Translations under genes and position numbers: made by a program
Part shown: piece after piece, positions 39,131 through 49,560 of the stretch
How positions within the stretch are numbered: the first letter of the stretch is position 1
Layout: every line of letters begins with the position of its first letter
Source: Sphagnum compactum
Lineage: Eukaryota > Bryophyta > Sphagnopsida > Sphagnales
DNA length: 64,000 nt
Assembly (NCBI GenBank): GCA_965153455.1
Contig: OZ234502.1
Coordinates: 15,531,495-15,595,494, forward strand
Direction: 5' to 3'
Notes under the pieces: model-generated
The model's database searches: none
Seen by the model: the letters and a program-made list of their open reading frames with translations, nothing else
Told to the model about the DNA's origin: nothing

Positions 39131-39229
39131 TGGACCACCATGACAATAATATAATTTGGGCAACAACCAGAAATATGTATTATTTCAATTATTTCAATTA
39201 AAATTAATATGAAAATATTAATTAATTAA

Positions 39230-40850
39230 TTACCCTACCCTAACCTACCTACCTACCTACCTAATTAATAAATCTAATAATAAATGCCAAAAATTGTTTA
39301 TTCATTTACCTACCAACCTTATGTTCTAGGTCTAGGCTAGGACACCTAGCTTAGCCACCTAGGCTAGACTAAGCCACTTAGGCTAGGCTAAGCCCCTTAG
39401 GCTAGGGGCCAAGTAGCCTACGCTAAGTGGTCTTACAGGCTTTGCAACCTAAGCTACCTAATTAGGTCACCTAAGTAGCCTAAGTAGCAAGTGTGGGGAC
39501 TTGAACTCCTCACCTCCACATTGAGAAGTCAAGTCTTTAGCATTGCACCACCACCCTATAAGGTGAATTTTGTGGACAACATATTCTAATAAACATGATT
39601 TTGGACTAACACATTGTAATCAACTTCCATGAATTATTTTCAACATATTACAGTAAATGAACTTGAATTTTTTACATTACTTACATAAATAGGTAGGTTA
39701 ACCTAGGTAATTAAAAGGTACTTAATAATAAATGCATGTACTTAAGTAACATGTAGGTTATAGTCTATTAAATTTTATAGGTACCTACTAAGTCTATGAT
39801 TATACCTACCCACGTCTATGCTATTTAGTAAGCTATGTATGTACCTACTAGCCTATAATTAATAGATTTAGCCTAGGCGTACTAGGTAGGTAGCCTAACC
39901 TATTAAAGAGGTCTATAGTTAAGTTACCTACCTAATATTAGGCTAGGCTACTTACCTAAAGCCTAAGTGGCTTAGCCTAGGTTAATTACATACCTACCTA
40001 GTAGGCCTAAATGGCTTAGGTAGCTTAGGTTAAAGTATGTGTGTATTTAGGAGGCCTAGGTTAAGCTAATCTAAGCTAGCTAAGATATGTACCTATCTAA
40101 GTAGCCTAGGTTAGGTTATGTACCTACCTAATCAACCTAGGTTATGCTAACTTAGGCTACTTAAGTTATGTACCTACCTAGGTAGCCTAGGTTAAGCTAC
40201 ATACCTACCTAGTAGGCCTAGGTTATGCTAACCTAGGCTACCTAAGCTATGTACCCACCTAGGTAGCCTAGGTTAGGTTACATGCCTACCTAGTAGGCCT
40301 AGGTTATGCTAACCTAAACTACTTAAGTTATGCACCTACCTAAGTAGCCTAGGTTAAACTATGTACCTACCTAGTAGGCTTAAGTTAGGCTACATACCTA
40401 CTTAATAGGCTTAGGTAGCTTAAGTTAGGCTATGTACCTACTCAAATAACTTAGGGTAGGCTACCTAACTTGTAGGCCTAGGTGGCCTCAGCTAAGTTAC
40501 ACACCTACCTAGTAGGCTTAAGTGGCTTAGGTTAAGTTAATTACCTTGTAGGCTTACATGGCCTATGCTATATTGTACGTAATTACTAAGTAGACTTCGA
40601 TAATAGCCTAGGTGAAGCTACCTTATACCTAATAGGCTTAGGTGGCTTAAGCTAATTACCTAGCTAATAGGATAGGCTACCTACCTACTAGGCCTAGGTG
40701 GCCAATGTTATTTACCTAGTAGGTTTAGGCTACATACCTATATTAGGCCTAGGTTAGTAGGCTACCTACATGGCTAATAGCACTACTTAATAAGCCTAGG
40801 TCACCTAAGATACTTACCTAGAAGGCTTACACTACCTACAAATGAGTATG
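39230..40850. repeat. CCTAGG/GGTAGGT word array, ~1.6 kb
   Basis: Nearly the whole stretch is built from variants of ACCTACCTA, GTAGCCTAGGTTAGG and TAGGCTACC. Longer units (TAGCCTAGGTTA..CTACATACCTACCTAGTAGG) recur about every 55-60 bp between 40.05 and 40.45 kb. CCTAGG is its own reverse complement, so the array is rich in small palindromes. No coding capacity. Confidence 0.8.
39488..39560 (-). mobile_element. tRNA-related SINE-like head inside the CCTAGG array
   Basis: The minus strand has A-box-like TGGTGCAATGCTAAAG (39535-39550) and B-box-like AGTTCAAGTCC (39497-39507), ~28 bases apart. The ends do not pair as an acceptor stem, so it is a tRNA-derived relic rather than a tRNA gene. Confidence 0.5.
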
Positions 40851-41140
40851 GTTCATTTGACTAAATGTCAAATCATAATGGTTAATTTGACTAAGGGTCA
40901 AATTAGGATGGGAAATTTAACTAAACTTTATCCATTCAATATGGCCAATTTGACTAAGACATGGCCATTTTGATGGACATTTGCCGATTTTGACCAGATC
41001 TTTGGCTTGACACTTGGTCAAAAATGTCACTTTAATAAAATGTATTCGTCAAATGTAACATGTGTTCTTCATGCCCCAAACCTTTAGTCAAAATGGACAT
41101 ACCCTTGGGTCAATATGGATACTTCAGTCAAGTTGGCTTT
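40850..41140. repeat. TTTGACTAA / GGTCAAAATG word array
   Basis: Units such as GGTTCATTTGACTAAATGTC, AATTTGACTAAGG and GGTCAAAATGG recur. The array abuts the 3' end of phosphatase remnant C. Confidence 0.65.
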
Positions 41141-41148
41141 CTAAAAAG

Positions 41149-42239
41149 TCACATTTTCTTGTGGTGTTCTTTGATATTTTTTATGGCACCGAACTCCATA
41201 AAGGTGGAAACATTAAACCCAGAGTAATGAAGGAACTTTAAGTATGGGAGAAGAATCTTCATTAAATAATTATCCTCTTTTGGCGCGTACTCATAAGACT
41301 CAATAAAGATAGCATTAAAAATCGGATTTAGGTAGGTTTTGTAAGGCATATTGTCTACCAACAATGTATTCCCAAGGTGAGTATTAGGATACCTAAGGAA
41401 GAAATCAAAAAGGTTTTTATGGTAAATTAATTTATTATGAATGAGACAATCAACGTGATAATGGCCTACTTTCATGGGAACTACAAAAAAATGATTATTA
41501 ATCTTTCAAAAATCTCAACCCATCATCCTTTGCGAGTCAATCTCAATGCCCGTTTCTTTTACTATTTCTTTCAAGTAGGCATTCATCTTGGCAAATGGAA
41601 TAGACATCGATATATAAACGATAAACTACTCTAAACACCTAAGGAGGAATTGTTTCAAAGCTAGCCTGGGTACAATGTTCTTACCTAGTAAGGCAAGACC
41701 CTAAGCTAAGTTAAACGATGGAGGGAGGAGGTGATTAGTTATGAAATAGTACTTCCCAACAAGGACCCCTTTCAAATCAAAAATCACGTGCAAAGGACTC
41801 ACCCCCACATCCTTTATATCTACAGGAGGAGGAGATCTAAAAACTCCAAGAGCAAGCCTTTTCCCCTTATCTTCCTCAGCAGATTCATGGAAAAATCGGA
41901 CACGTGTCTCTGCTCCAACCCCAACGAATCTCGCAAAGGTCAAATGCAACCGCATCGAAAACAATTGCTGGAACGATGGGAAAGATAAAGGCGAAAAATG
42001 AAGTGGGGACACAAAACTTCGATGGGGCTGGATTGGAGACAACATCAATTTCCTACATCTTTCTTGCGTTTTTGCATGCCTTCTCCAATGCGATTCATTT
42101 TCATCAAATTGTCTAAGCAACTAAATAACCATCCTTCAAATTCCACTAAGGCCAAAAATAGACCGAAGCTTGTCCCATTCAGTTGAATCTTCAGATGTGT
42201 AGTCATTAAAATCATCGAACCCAAATGCACCTTCACCTA
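41149..42239 (-). pseudogene. FCP1/NIF-like HAD phosphatase remnant C
   Basis: The minus strand reads GEGAFGFDDFNDYTSEDSTE (42239 on), stops, then a 139-codon open piece (42120-41701) ending SPLHVIFDLKGVLVGKYYF, which carries motif I with its first Asp. Then VYISMSIPFAKMNAYLKEIV, a stop, and a 108-codon piece (41475-41149) with IYHKNLFDFF, NTLLVDNMPYKTYLNPIFNA, YLMKILLPYLKFLHYSGF. This is the full NIF/FCP1-like order and the least decayed of three local copies. Late DD is DN here. Stops and frame changes mean no intact protein. A CCTC/GGCCACC array lies directly upstream. Confidence 0.8.
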
Positions 42240-42375
42240 CAAATAGAAAGTAAAAAAGGGTGAGAATGCAACCAAACTAAAATTCCAAATAAACCAAATG
42301 AAAAGAAAAAAATAACTTCGAAAAAAAAATGATGAAGAGGGAATCAAATTTTCCATGACTGTATAGTTTTAATTC

Positions 42376-42530
42376 TTCAACCACCTACATGTCTAGTGGC
42401 CACCAAATCAAATCTAAAGGGCACCAAATAGGTCGATCTGGTGGCCACCAAATGCTTGTATCTAGTGGCCATCAGATAGGTCATTCTGGTGGCCATTAGA
42501 TCTTTGTATATGGTGGCCACCTATGAAGGG
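42376..42530. repeat. TGGTGGCCACCA palindrome cluster (six units)
   Basis: Six variants of ATCTGGTGGCCACCAAAT occur about every 23-24 bp. It is the same word as the large array at 45.94-46.92 kb and lies ~140 bp upstream of phosphatase remnant C. Confidence 0.75.
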
Positions 42531-42689
42531 AAAAGTAAACATATACCAAAAGGGGAAGGTTCATCCACAAGCTCAATGACTTTGATAGTGGAACTTCTTG
42601 TTTGGAAGCCTAGTAGAATCCATATTCCATATAAATATCGTTCATTAAGTCTTCTTTCCACTACTAAAATTCCAATTTTTTCAAACTAA

Positions 42690-43900
42690 CCAAGTTGACC
42701 AGATGGGTTTTTTTAACTAGAGGACATGTATTTTTAACTAAAAGCAAAGGCTTGAATAACAATGGGTATTTTTTGACTAATCAATTTGACTAAAGTGATC
42801 AATTTGACAATTAATCAAATCAAACATCTAGTCAAATTGGCAAATGCCTTAGTCAATAAAGACACTTATTATACTCAATCAATAGAACTAACTAAGTAAG
42901 GTTGGTCAAAATGGCCAATGGCCTAGTTAAAAGGACCAATTACAAATTCCAATACTAGTTGAATATCTTGGGACTACATGTACCATTTTGACTATGTTTA
43001 ACCAATTAAAAAAAAATTGGAAAATGTAAAAGTTAACTAATCATAACTAAATAAATCATGACCAAATAAAATTATGGTTAAACTAATTATATATATATAA
43101 TTTATTTAACTATGGTTAAATTGACTATGTTGAAATTAATTATGGTTCAACTACCTTTGGAAAAACTAATTAATTATAATTAATGTAACATAATTAATTT
43201 AACCATTACTAATTAGGCCATTGTTGGTTGTGCCATAGTGAATTTAACTATGGTTACTATAAACATAATTCAATTAGTTATTTTTATTTTTATCATATTA
43301 TTATTTTACCCTAAGAAATTTAACCATAATTAACATACCCATAATTAATTTTAAATTATTGTTAATTTGGCCATGGTTGGTTTTTCCATAATTATTTTGA
43401 ACATTTTTATTTTGCCATAATTAATGTTTACATACTTATTTTTTCCATAGAACATTTATTCATTAGTTATTTTAGTTATATTAACTTTATTAGTGGCTAG
43501 TTTGACCAAATTTATTTACTCATGGTTGGTTAAACAATTTCTAATTTAACCATGGTTAAATTTTCCATAATTACGTTAACCTTTTTTTTTTTAGCCATAA
43601 CTAATTTTTGCATGATTAGTTTGGCCATAAAATATTTATTCATTAATTTATTTAGCCATATTAATTTTATTAGTGGTTAATTTAACCAAATTTATTTACT
43701 CATAGTTAGTTTAACCATTTTTAATTTACCCATGGTTAATTTTGCCATAATTATTTTCACTATTTTTATTTTAATCATAATTATTTCATTCATTTTTATT
43801 TTAGCCATAATTAAATTTTTCATAATTGGTTTTGCCATAAAATATTTATTTATTTACTTACTTTATTTACCTACCTCTTTATTTATTTATTTAATTTATG
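42690..43900. repeat. TTGACTA and CCATAATTA word arrays
   Basis: 42.69-42.97 kb carries AATTTGACTAA and GTCAAAATGG words. 43.0-43.9 kb carries variants of TTAACCATGGTTAATTTGGC and CCATAATTA, including the palindrome TTAACCATGGTTAA-like at 43545 and 43728. Two longer blocks at 43475-43640 and 43640-43800 are direct degenerate copies ~165 bp apart. Confidence 0.7.
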
Positions 43901-44149
43901 TATCTTATGTAGTTATTTGGGAATAATGTTGTGTGAACTAAAAAGCTCTAATGTTGTGTGGACATGAATATTTTTTTCCCTCCCAAAGTTTGTCCCATAT
44001 TGTTTATCATCCTTCCAAATGATGAGGAATATAGTTAAATGCACCATAAGTATCTAAGACATAAGAAATATTTTAAAAAGGAAGGCCACTTGGGATGAGC
44101 CAATTGAAAAGGTTCAACCTTAAAGGCCAAATTCAAAATGAAATAAGAA

Positions 44150-44375
44150 TTTCCTACCTAGGTCACCTAGGTGTAGGTTTAATCTAAGTGGTGTACATTT
44201 AAGCATAGTAAAGGTCATAGTTTAGGTTGCCCTAACTTACTTTAGACTTTTTTACCTAGTCGTTAGTTATAGGCTCCTAAACCTAAGGCTAGGAACTTAG
44301 GTTGTAGGTTCCTAAACATAGGGACCTTAAGAATAGGTAACTAATTTTAAACTTAACCTAGGTTGCTTAGGTTCT
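44150..44375. repeat. CCTAGG-type word tract
   Basis: ACCTAGGTCACCTAGGTGTAGG, CTAAACCTAAGGC and related words recur here. It is a shorter version of the array at 39.2-40.85 kb. Confidence 0.55.
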
Positions 44376-44565
44376 ATCCATGTGGCATAGCTTAGTGGCC
44401 AATGTTTAAATGCCACGTGGCATAACCTAATGGCCAATGTGTAAATGTCATGTGGCATAACTTAGATGGCTAATGTTTAAATGGTATGTAGCATAGCCTA
44501 GGTGGTCAATGTTTAAATGCCATGTGGCTTAACTTGGGTAGCCATTATTTAAATGCCACATGGCA
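44376..44565. repeat. Tandem CCACGTGG-type repeat (~45-bp unit, five copies)
   Basis: Units of the form AATGTTTAAATGCCACGTGG followed by CATAACCTAGTGGCC repeat about every 40-46 bp. The word ATGCCACGTGGCAT (44410-44423) is a perfect palindrome with a G-box core (CACGTG). Confidence 0.75.
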
Positions 44566-44795
44566 TTTGCCTAGTCAAAATGGTGTTTGACTAGTCAAAA
44601 ATTAATTTGACTATTGTATTGACCAGTCAAAATGACTAATAAAAGAATACTAGTCGAAATGACTAGTCAAAAATGGTAACCTAGGCCTACTCAAAAAGTA
44701 TACAACCCAATCAAAATGGATAGGTTCAAAACAATTTGTCCAAAATGACTAAAAGGTCTTTTTGATGTTTGTGCAAAATGGGTCTTTTTTTACCA
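44566..44795. repeat. TAGTCAAAATG word array
   Basis: TGACTAGTCAAAAAT, GACCAGTCAAAATGACT and ACTAGTCGAAATGACTAGTC recur; TTGACTAGTCAA is a perfect palindrome. The array abuts the 3' end of coding remnant D, as the 40.85-kb array abuts remnant C. Confidence 0.7.
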
Positions 44796-44801
44796 AAATT
44801 T

Positions 44802-45793
44802 TTAGTAAAAAAAAAAAGGAATTTCCCATAGTGTGACAACCAAATTGTTAAAAAACTTTTGGTCGCAAATATAAACAATTGCTTTGAAACCGACCTTCAT
44901 GGACAACAAGCTCGAAAAGACATTCTTCCAATCAGTTAGAGAGCAAACACCTGGGTCCTTGCTTAAGGAATTTGTTGTCGAGAACACAGCAAATGTCCCC
45001 CCTAACTTATGGTTTAAGAAATCGACATTCCTTGAGGAGTTGTCCACATCATCTTTAAGGCTATCGAGTTCCAATAGTGAATCCACCCTGTAATGCAACT
45101 TGAAGCACATAGGGCCCATCTATGGGTTTTTGTTAACGGACCTTGAAATCCAGTGCTCGAGAACCTCGTTAAATTCATCAGAAGGAGGATCCTTAAATGG
45201 ATTCATACAAATCTTCCCTTTAAAGAAATCATCGATTAACGTCTTCTTTAGTAACGCAAATAATGCTTGCATTAAGTCTCGTTAAGGCCCTTCGGATATC
45301 TACATGATGAGGTTGTTAATTGTCTTCTCCTTTTTTTCCTCTATTGTGTCTTCCTTTTCTTGCTTTTGGGAGCCCTAATCAATGAAAAGCTTTCAACATC
45401 TATTTGAATCACTTAAAAAATTGTTGCGATTGTTCTGTTATCCTTCTTGATGACTATCACAATCACCATCTCGTCCCACATTTGGTGTATTAGCCTTGCT
45501 ATCCTATTTGGGAACTTTGCAACCTTGAACCTTCCTCTCTCACAACATTTCGAGTGCAAACTACTATCCATCTTTGAAATTTTGCAAACGATCCCTCCTT
45601 GTGATGTAGAAAATGGAACTGAGAGGAAAACCACCACCTTTTGCCGATCATCCTTGTAGACCTTGAGGTTGACAACATGCACATATTTCACATTGTCAAG
45701 GTCGGTCCATTTCTTAAATTGGAAGCACCACTCAATATGTAGCATTTCCATCGTCAGCTCAATACCCCACCTGTCTACTTCCTTGTCTAACAT
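44802..45793 (-). pseudogene. Unidentified coding remnant D
   Basis: Two long minus-strand frames (45793-45413, 126 codons; 45119-44802, 105 codons) are joined by a middle part that stays readable with a few stops (LMQALFALLKKTLIDDFFKG, then DEFNEVLEHWISRSVNKNP). The text looks like protein: DLDNVKYVHVVNLKVYKDDR, HQMWDEMVIVIVIKKDNRT, SLTDWKNVFSSLLSMKVGF. A basic KSKKRK stretch lies between the two. I recognise no family. Its setting between a GACTA array and a GGCCACC array copies that of phosphatase remnant C. Confidence 0.5.
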
Positions 45794-45939
45794 CTAAATG
45801 CTGACATTCGCATTCTTGTACTCCTTATCGTACCCAAGTTTCTCCCAAGGATTTTTGTGAAGAGGTGAGTACAAAAACCATTACAACATGGATAAACAAA
45901 CAATTTGAATAATAGAAAAATAAAGGAGATGATTAGGCG

Positions 45940-46915
45940 ACCACCAGATAGCAGTATTTCTTAACGCCATGCATTAAATTACCATATCTCTGCAAAGGAG
46001 AAAAGATCTATTGGCTATTAGATCTTTCATTTCTTTTCCATAGATTTTCAATGATCTAATGGCCACCATATCATTTTTTGTACCCCAATTTAGAGAAAAT
46101 GATCTAATGGCCGCTAGATCATTTTTTCTTTCATAGTGACCTGGTTAATGATCTAATGGCCAACATATCGTTTTGTTCGCAATTAATTAACCTTGTTTAG
46201 ATCTTGTGGCCATTAAATAATTACGTCAACATTGACACTCAATTTTAACGATCCAATGGCCATTAAATTGTCACATTGTTAAGGAATGTTATAAGTATTG
46301 AATTAAGTTCAAATAGATCTTCGCATCGTTGAGGAGTGACATTGGTAACTATCTGGTGGCCACCAGATCGTTACATCTACAAGGACTCGCATTGGTCACG
46401 ATTTGGTGGGCACCAGAATGTTACACCTAAGATTAACGTTTTTAATGATGTAGTGGCCACCAGATCGTTATTTCCCCGAAGATTATCATTGGTAACCCAT
46501 CTAGTGGCCACCAAATCATTAGGTTTTTTATAATTGACCTTACAACAATTTGTTGGCCACCAAATCGTTAGGTCTTTGATTGTTGACCTTGCAATGATTT
46601 GGTGGCCACCAAATTGTTAGGTCCTTGATTATTGACCCTGCAACGATTTAATGGCCACCAAATTATTAGGTCTTCGATTACTGACCCTGTAATGATCTAA
46701 TGGCCACCAAATTGTTAGGTCCTCGATTATTGACATACTACAATGATCTAGTGGCCACCCGATAATTATGTTCGCGAAATTTAACATGGGTAGTGATCTA
46801 GTGGCCACCAAATCGTTACATCCCCAAGGACTAATGTTGTGATATGTCTAGTCTCCACCAAATCTTTACTTATGTGAGATATGGAACTAGCGATCTGGTG
46901 ACCACCAGATCGTTT
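45940..46915. repeat. 50-bp-period array of TGGTGGCCACCA palindromes (~19 units)
   Basis: About 19 variants of AACGATCTGGTGGCCACC..AGATCGTT are found. From 46345 onward they start at about 46345, 46398, 46444, 46495, 46545, 46595, 46643, 46692, 46742, 46793, 46848 and 46890. The ideal word is a 26-base perfect palindrome; most copies carry 1-5 changes. Spacers of ~25 bp (TTAGGTC..GATTATTGAC) are also alike among neighbours. No protein is encoded: the period is not a multiple of three and stops are frequent. Confidence 0.9.
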
Positions 46916-46919
46916 CATC

Positions 46920-48374
46920 GCTGTTTGCTTATGGATATCCCCCGCAATCAGTCATGCTTAAAGTAAAACCTTAATCCATTGACCTTAAAATCATTACACC
47001 TAATGTGTTTACTTAAAAGCCAGTTTCATGAACCTATAATGAACTCCAGAAGCCTAGACTAAAATGTATAAATCTCAACTCTAGTTCAATGCTCTAGTCA
47101 TGAGGTTTATGTTGAATTTATATATGCATGGGACTTTATTTTTACATTGTGTAGAACTTTCTGTGGAAGGACATTTATGCATATTTTGTATCAATTGAAG
47201 AATAAGGTTCCTAATAGAGCGTGATCTTGATCCGTTGTGCTTATGCATAATTGTTTTTTCTCCTATCCTATGGGACAAAATTGAAGTGCTTAGGATGAAG
47301 AAATTAAGGACATACCTTGGTTTTGCCATTGGAAGAAACGTGTTTTGTCATAGGCTTACTTACTATGTAATATTTTTACATACGACATTAAATATCTTCA
47401 ATGCAAGGTATTCAAATTAAAAACATGTTGAAAAAAATAAAAAGGTCAGGGGATTGATTTTCACGCAATTTATGTCTTAAGGACTTAGGGTTCCCGATAG
47501 TTTCAACTGTCCTAATAGGAGTACTCATTACAAGATCAAACCTAAGGCCATTAAACCTTGATCCAGAAATAGATCGACACAACTGAACTTTAATTGCTTT
47601 TAGGTCATGGGTTCTTTTGGAATGAAATAACACATCTAATTCTCTGAGTTGAAAAACAAGGCCATAAAAACAATGCCAAGAATGAAAATCTGATTGTAAT
47701 GTGATGTAGATCCATAATTTTACAAATTCTCTACATCTCTATGAAAGACATTGTAATCATCTTTCCAAATTGTGCAAAATCTTAAAAGAACTCTACAGCA
47801 AGGATATTCTAACTTGTAGGAAAATTCTGTGCAAATGAGATAAAAAGTTGCAAGAAAACTTTGTAAAAAGGAAATTCAACTACAATGAATATTTTGCCAA
47901 CAAAGGACATTACATGTCTCTAGGAGGTTCCTAAACCCAAGAAGCTATAAGTTCCAAGAGGGAAAAAAAAAATCAAACTTGTGAGAAGGTTTCTGTGCAT
48001 TGTTTCGGAGTCGCCTCCATGTCTACAAGAATTTCTTCGTAACTCTTGTCTACGTCAGGCGCCTCACCTTCCTTATACCTCTATGCGATGTGACCATGAA
48101 CACCTCCCTTCCCTGGACCTTTGCTTGTTTTCTCTCTTCACAACAAAAAGAAAATAGAAAAGTGGATTGTAGTTAGAAATTGAAAGGTTTAAAATGAAAG
48201 GAAAAAAGAGGTATGAGGAGAAAAGTTGTGACATAGACTGGAAGAATGAGAATGAGGGGGAGGATGGGGAAAAAGTGAAAGGAATAAAAAGGGGGATGTT
48301 ACCATATGTTGCCACCCCTTCATTTGCACCCCCTGCAATTATGAATTTGCAAATGACGACAAAGTTTTCCAATT
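46920..48374. other. Intergenic, no gene seen
   Basis: ORFs of 60-99 codons on both strands show no recognisable domain. Confidence 0.35.
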
Positions 48375-48600
48375 AATTTTTAATTATTATTATGTTAAAG
48401 TGGCGATCTTCCATATGAGGGTTTAGATAGAATCCTACTACATTCATCATTTGGCAACCTACTGAAGTTTTGGCAATATGTGAAGTTTTTTTTTCCAAAA
48501 TATGGTGAATTTGGGCCATTTTGCCCATGAAATCTTTTTATCAGTTTAAGTCGAAATTATTTATGTCATGTCAAATGTTGACAACATTTTAGTTGACGAT
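48375..48600 (+). repeat. Dispersed 290-bp element, copy 9
   Basis: GTTAAAGTGGCGATCTTCC, the GGCAACCTACTGAAGTTTTG middle, and GAATTTGGGCCATTTTGCCC followed by CATGAAATC match the family. Both ends are eroded. Confidence 0.55.
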
Positions 48601-48639
48601 TCGTCTTAAGGTGTCACCATATTTTGGCTACTTTTTGAT

Positions 48640-49420
48640 ACACTAAATATAATTTAAAAATAATTTGGAAAAAATATTCTAAGCTAAATGCAAAAGGAAT
48701 TTAAAACTAATTCAAAAGGGATGTAATAAAAAAATTTAAAAGGAATCTTCCAAAATAATTCAAAAGTAATATGGCATAATAATTTGGAAGGAATCTTCCA
48801 AAGTTAGTTAACAAGAATTATATTCTAAAATAATTAAGAAAGAAATTTTCAAAATAATTTAGAATTCAAAAATTGTCGAAAATATTCCAATAAATTTTTG
48901 AAATGAATAATAAATTTAATAAATTTAGCTATTTTATATTAATATGTGACAAATAATATCCCATTGATTTTGAGGTTTTCAAGATGTTGTTTGAGTTTTT
49001 TCTCTTAAAGCTCACAATTCTAAAAGTCTTCTTAGACTTATGGCATTCTAAAGAATCAAGTTTATTGATTATTGACAACAAAATCAATGGAAATTGATGT
49101 TATAAATAACAAAATTAATTATAGGGTTGACGAGAGGTAAATCATAATATTCTACATTGGTTCAATTGTACTTTCTATTTTTGTACATGTTTATTTCCAT
49201 TTATGCAAAATTTGTAATAGAAATCCATACATCATCCATAATATTTCAACAACCACATGTCCCATAGCCCAAGTATATGCACAATTATGAATCTATCATA
49301 ATTACCACAATTCTATTTCTCATATTCATATGTAGGGAAAAACAATAAATACTAGAAAAAATACAAAAAACAAAAGATAAAAGATCATGGTTCAACAATG
49401 AGCTGCACGTACATCCTCAA
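48640..49420. other. AT-rich intergenic; degenerate AATAATTTAAAAGGAATC tract
   Basis: 48640-48900 contains several loose copies of AAAATAATTTGGAAGGAATC. Nothing else was recognised. Confidence 0.4.
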
Positions 49421-49560
49421 AATTCTAATATTTTCATATTGTTCTACTCTCTCTTGTCCCTGCACTCCCACATTGGTAGTCACTCTTGGAATTTCTAATA
49501 TTTTCATATTGTTCTATTGTCTCTTGTCCCTGCACTTCCACATTGGTAGTCACTCTTGGA
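49421..49560. repeat. 70-bp tandem duplication
   Basis: Units 49421-49490 and 49491-49560 (ATTTCTAATATTTTCATATT ... GGTAGTCACTCTTGGA) differ at about five positions, so this is a recent tandem duplication. Confidence 0.9.

Noticed and set aside
39488-39560. Possible tRNA gene
   Set aside because: A and B boxes are present but the acceptor and T stems do not pair; kept as a SINE-like relic.
46336-46915. CRISPR-like array
   Set aside because: Regular repeats and spacers, but the repeat is a degenerate palindrome, spacers are themselves similar, and the context is a plant nuclear genome.
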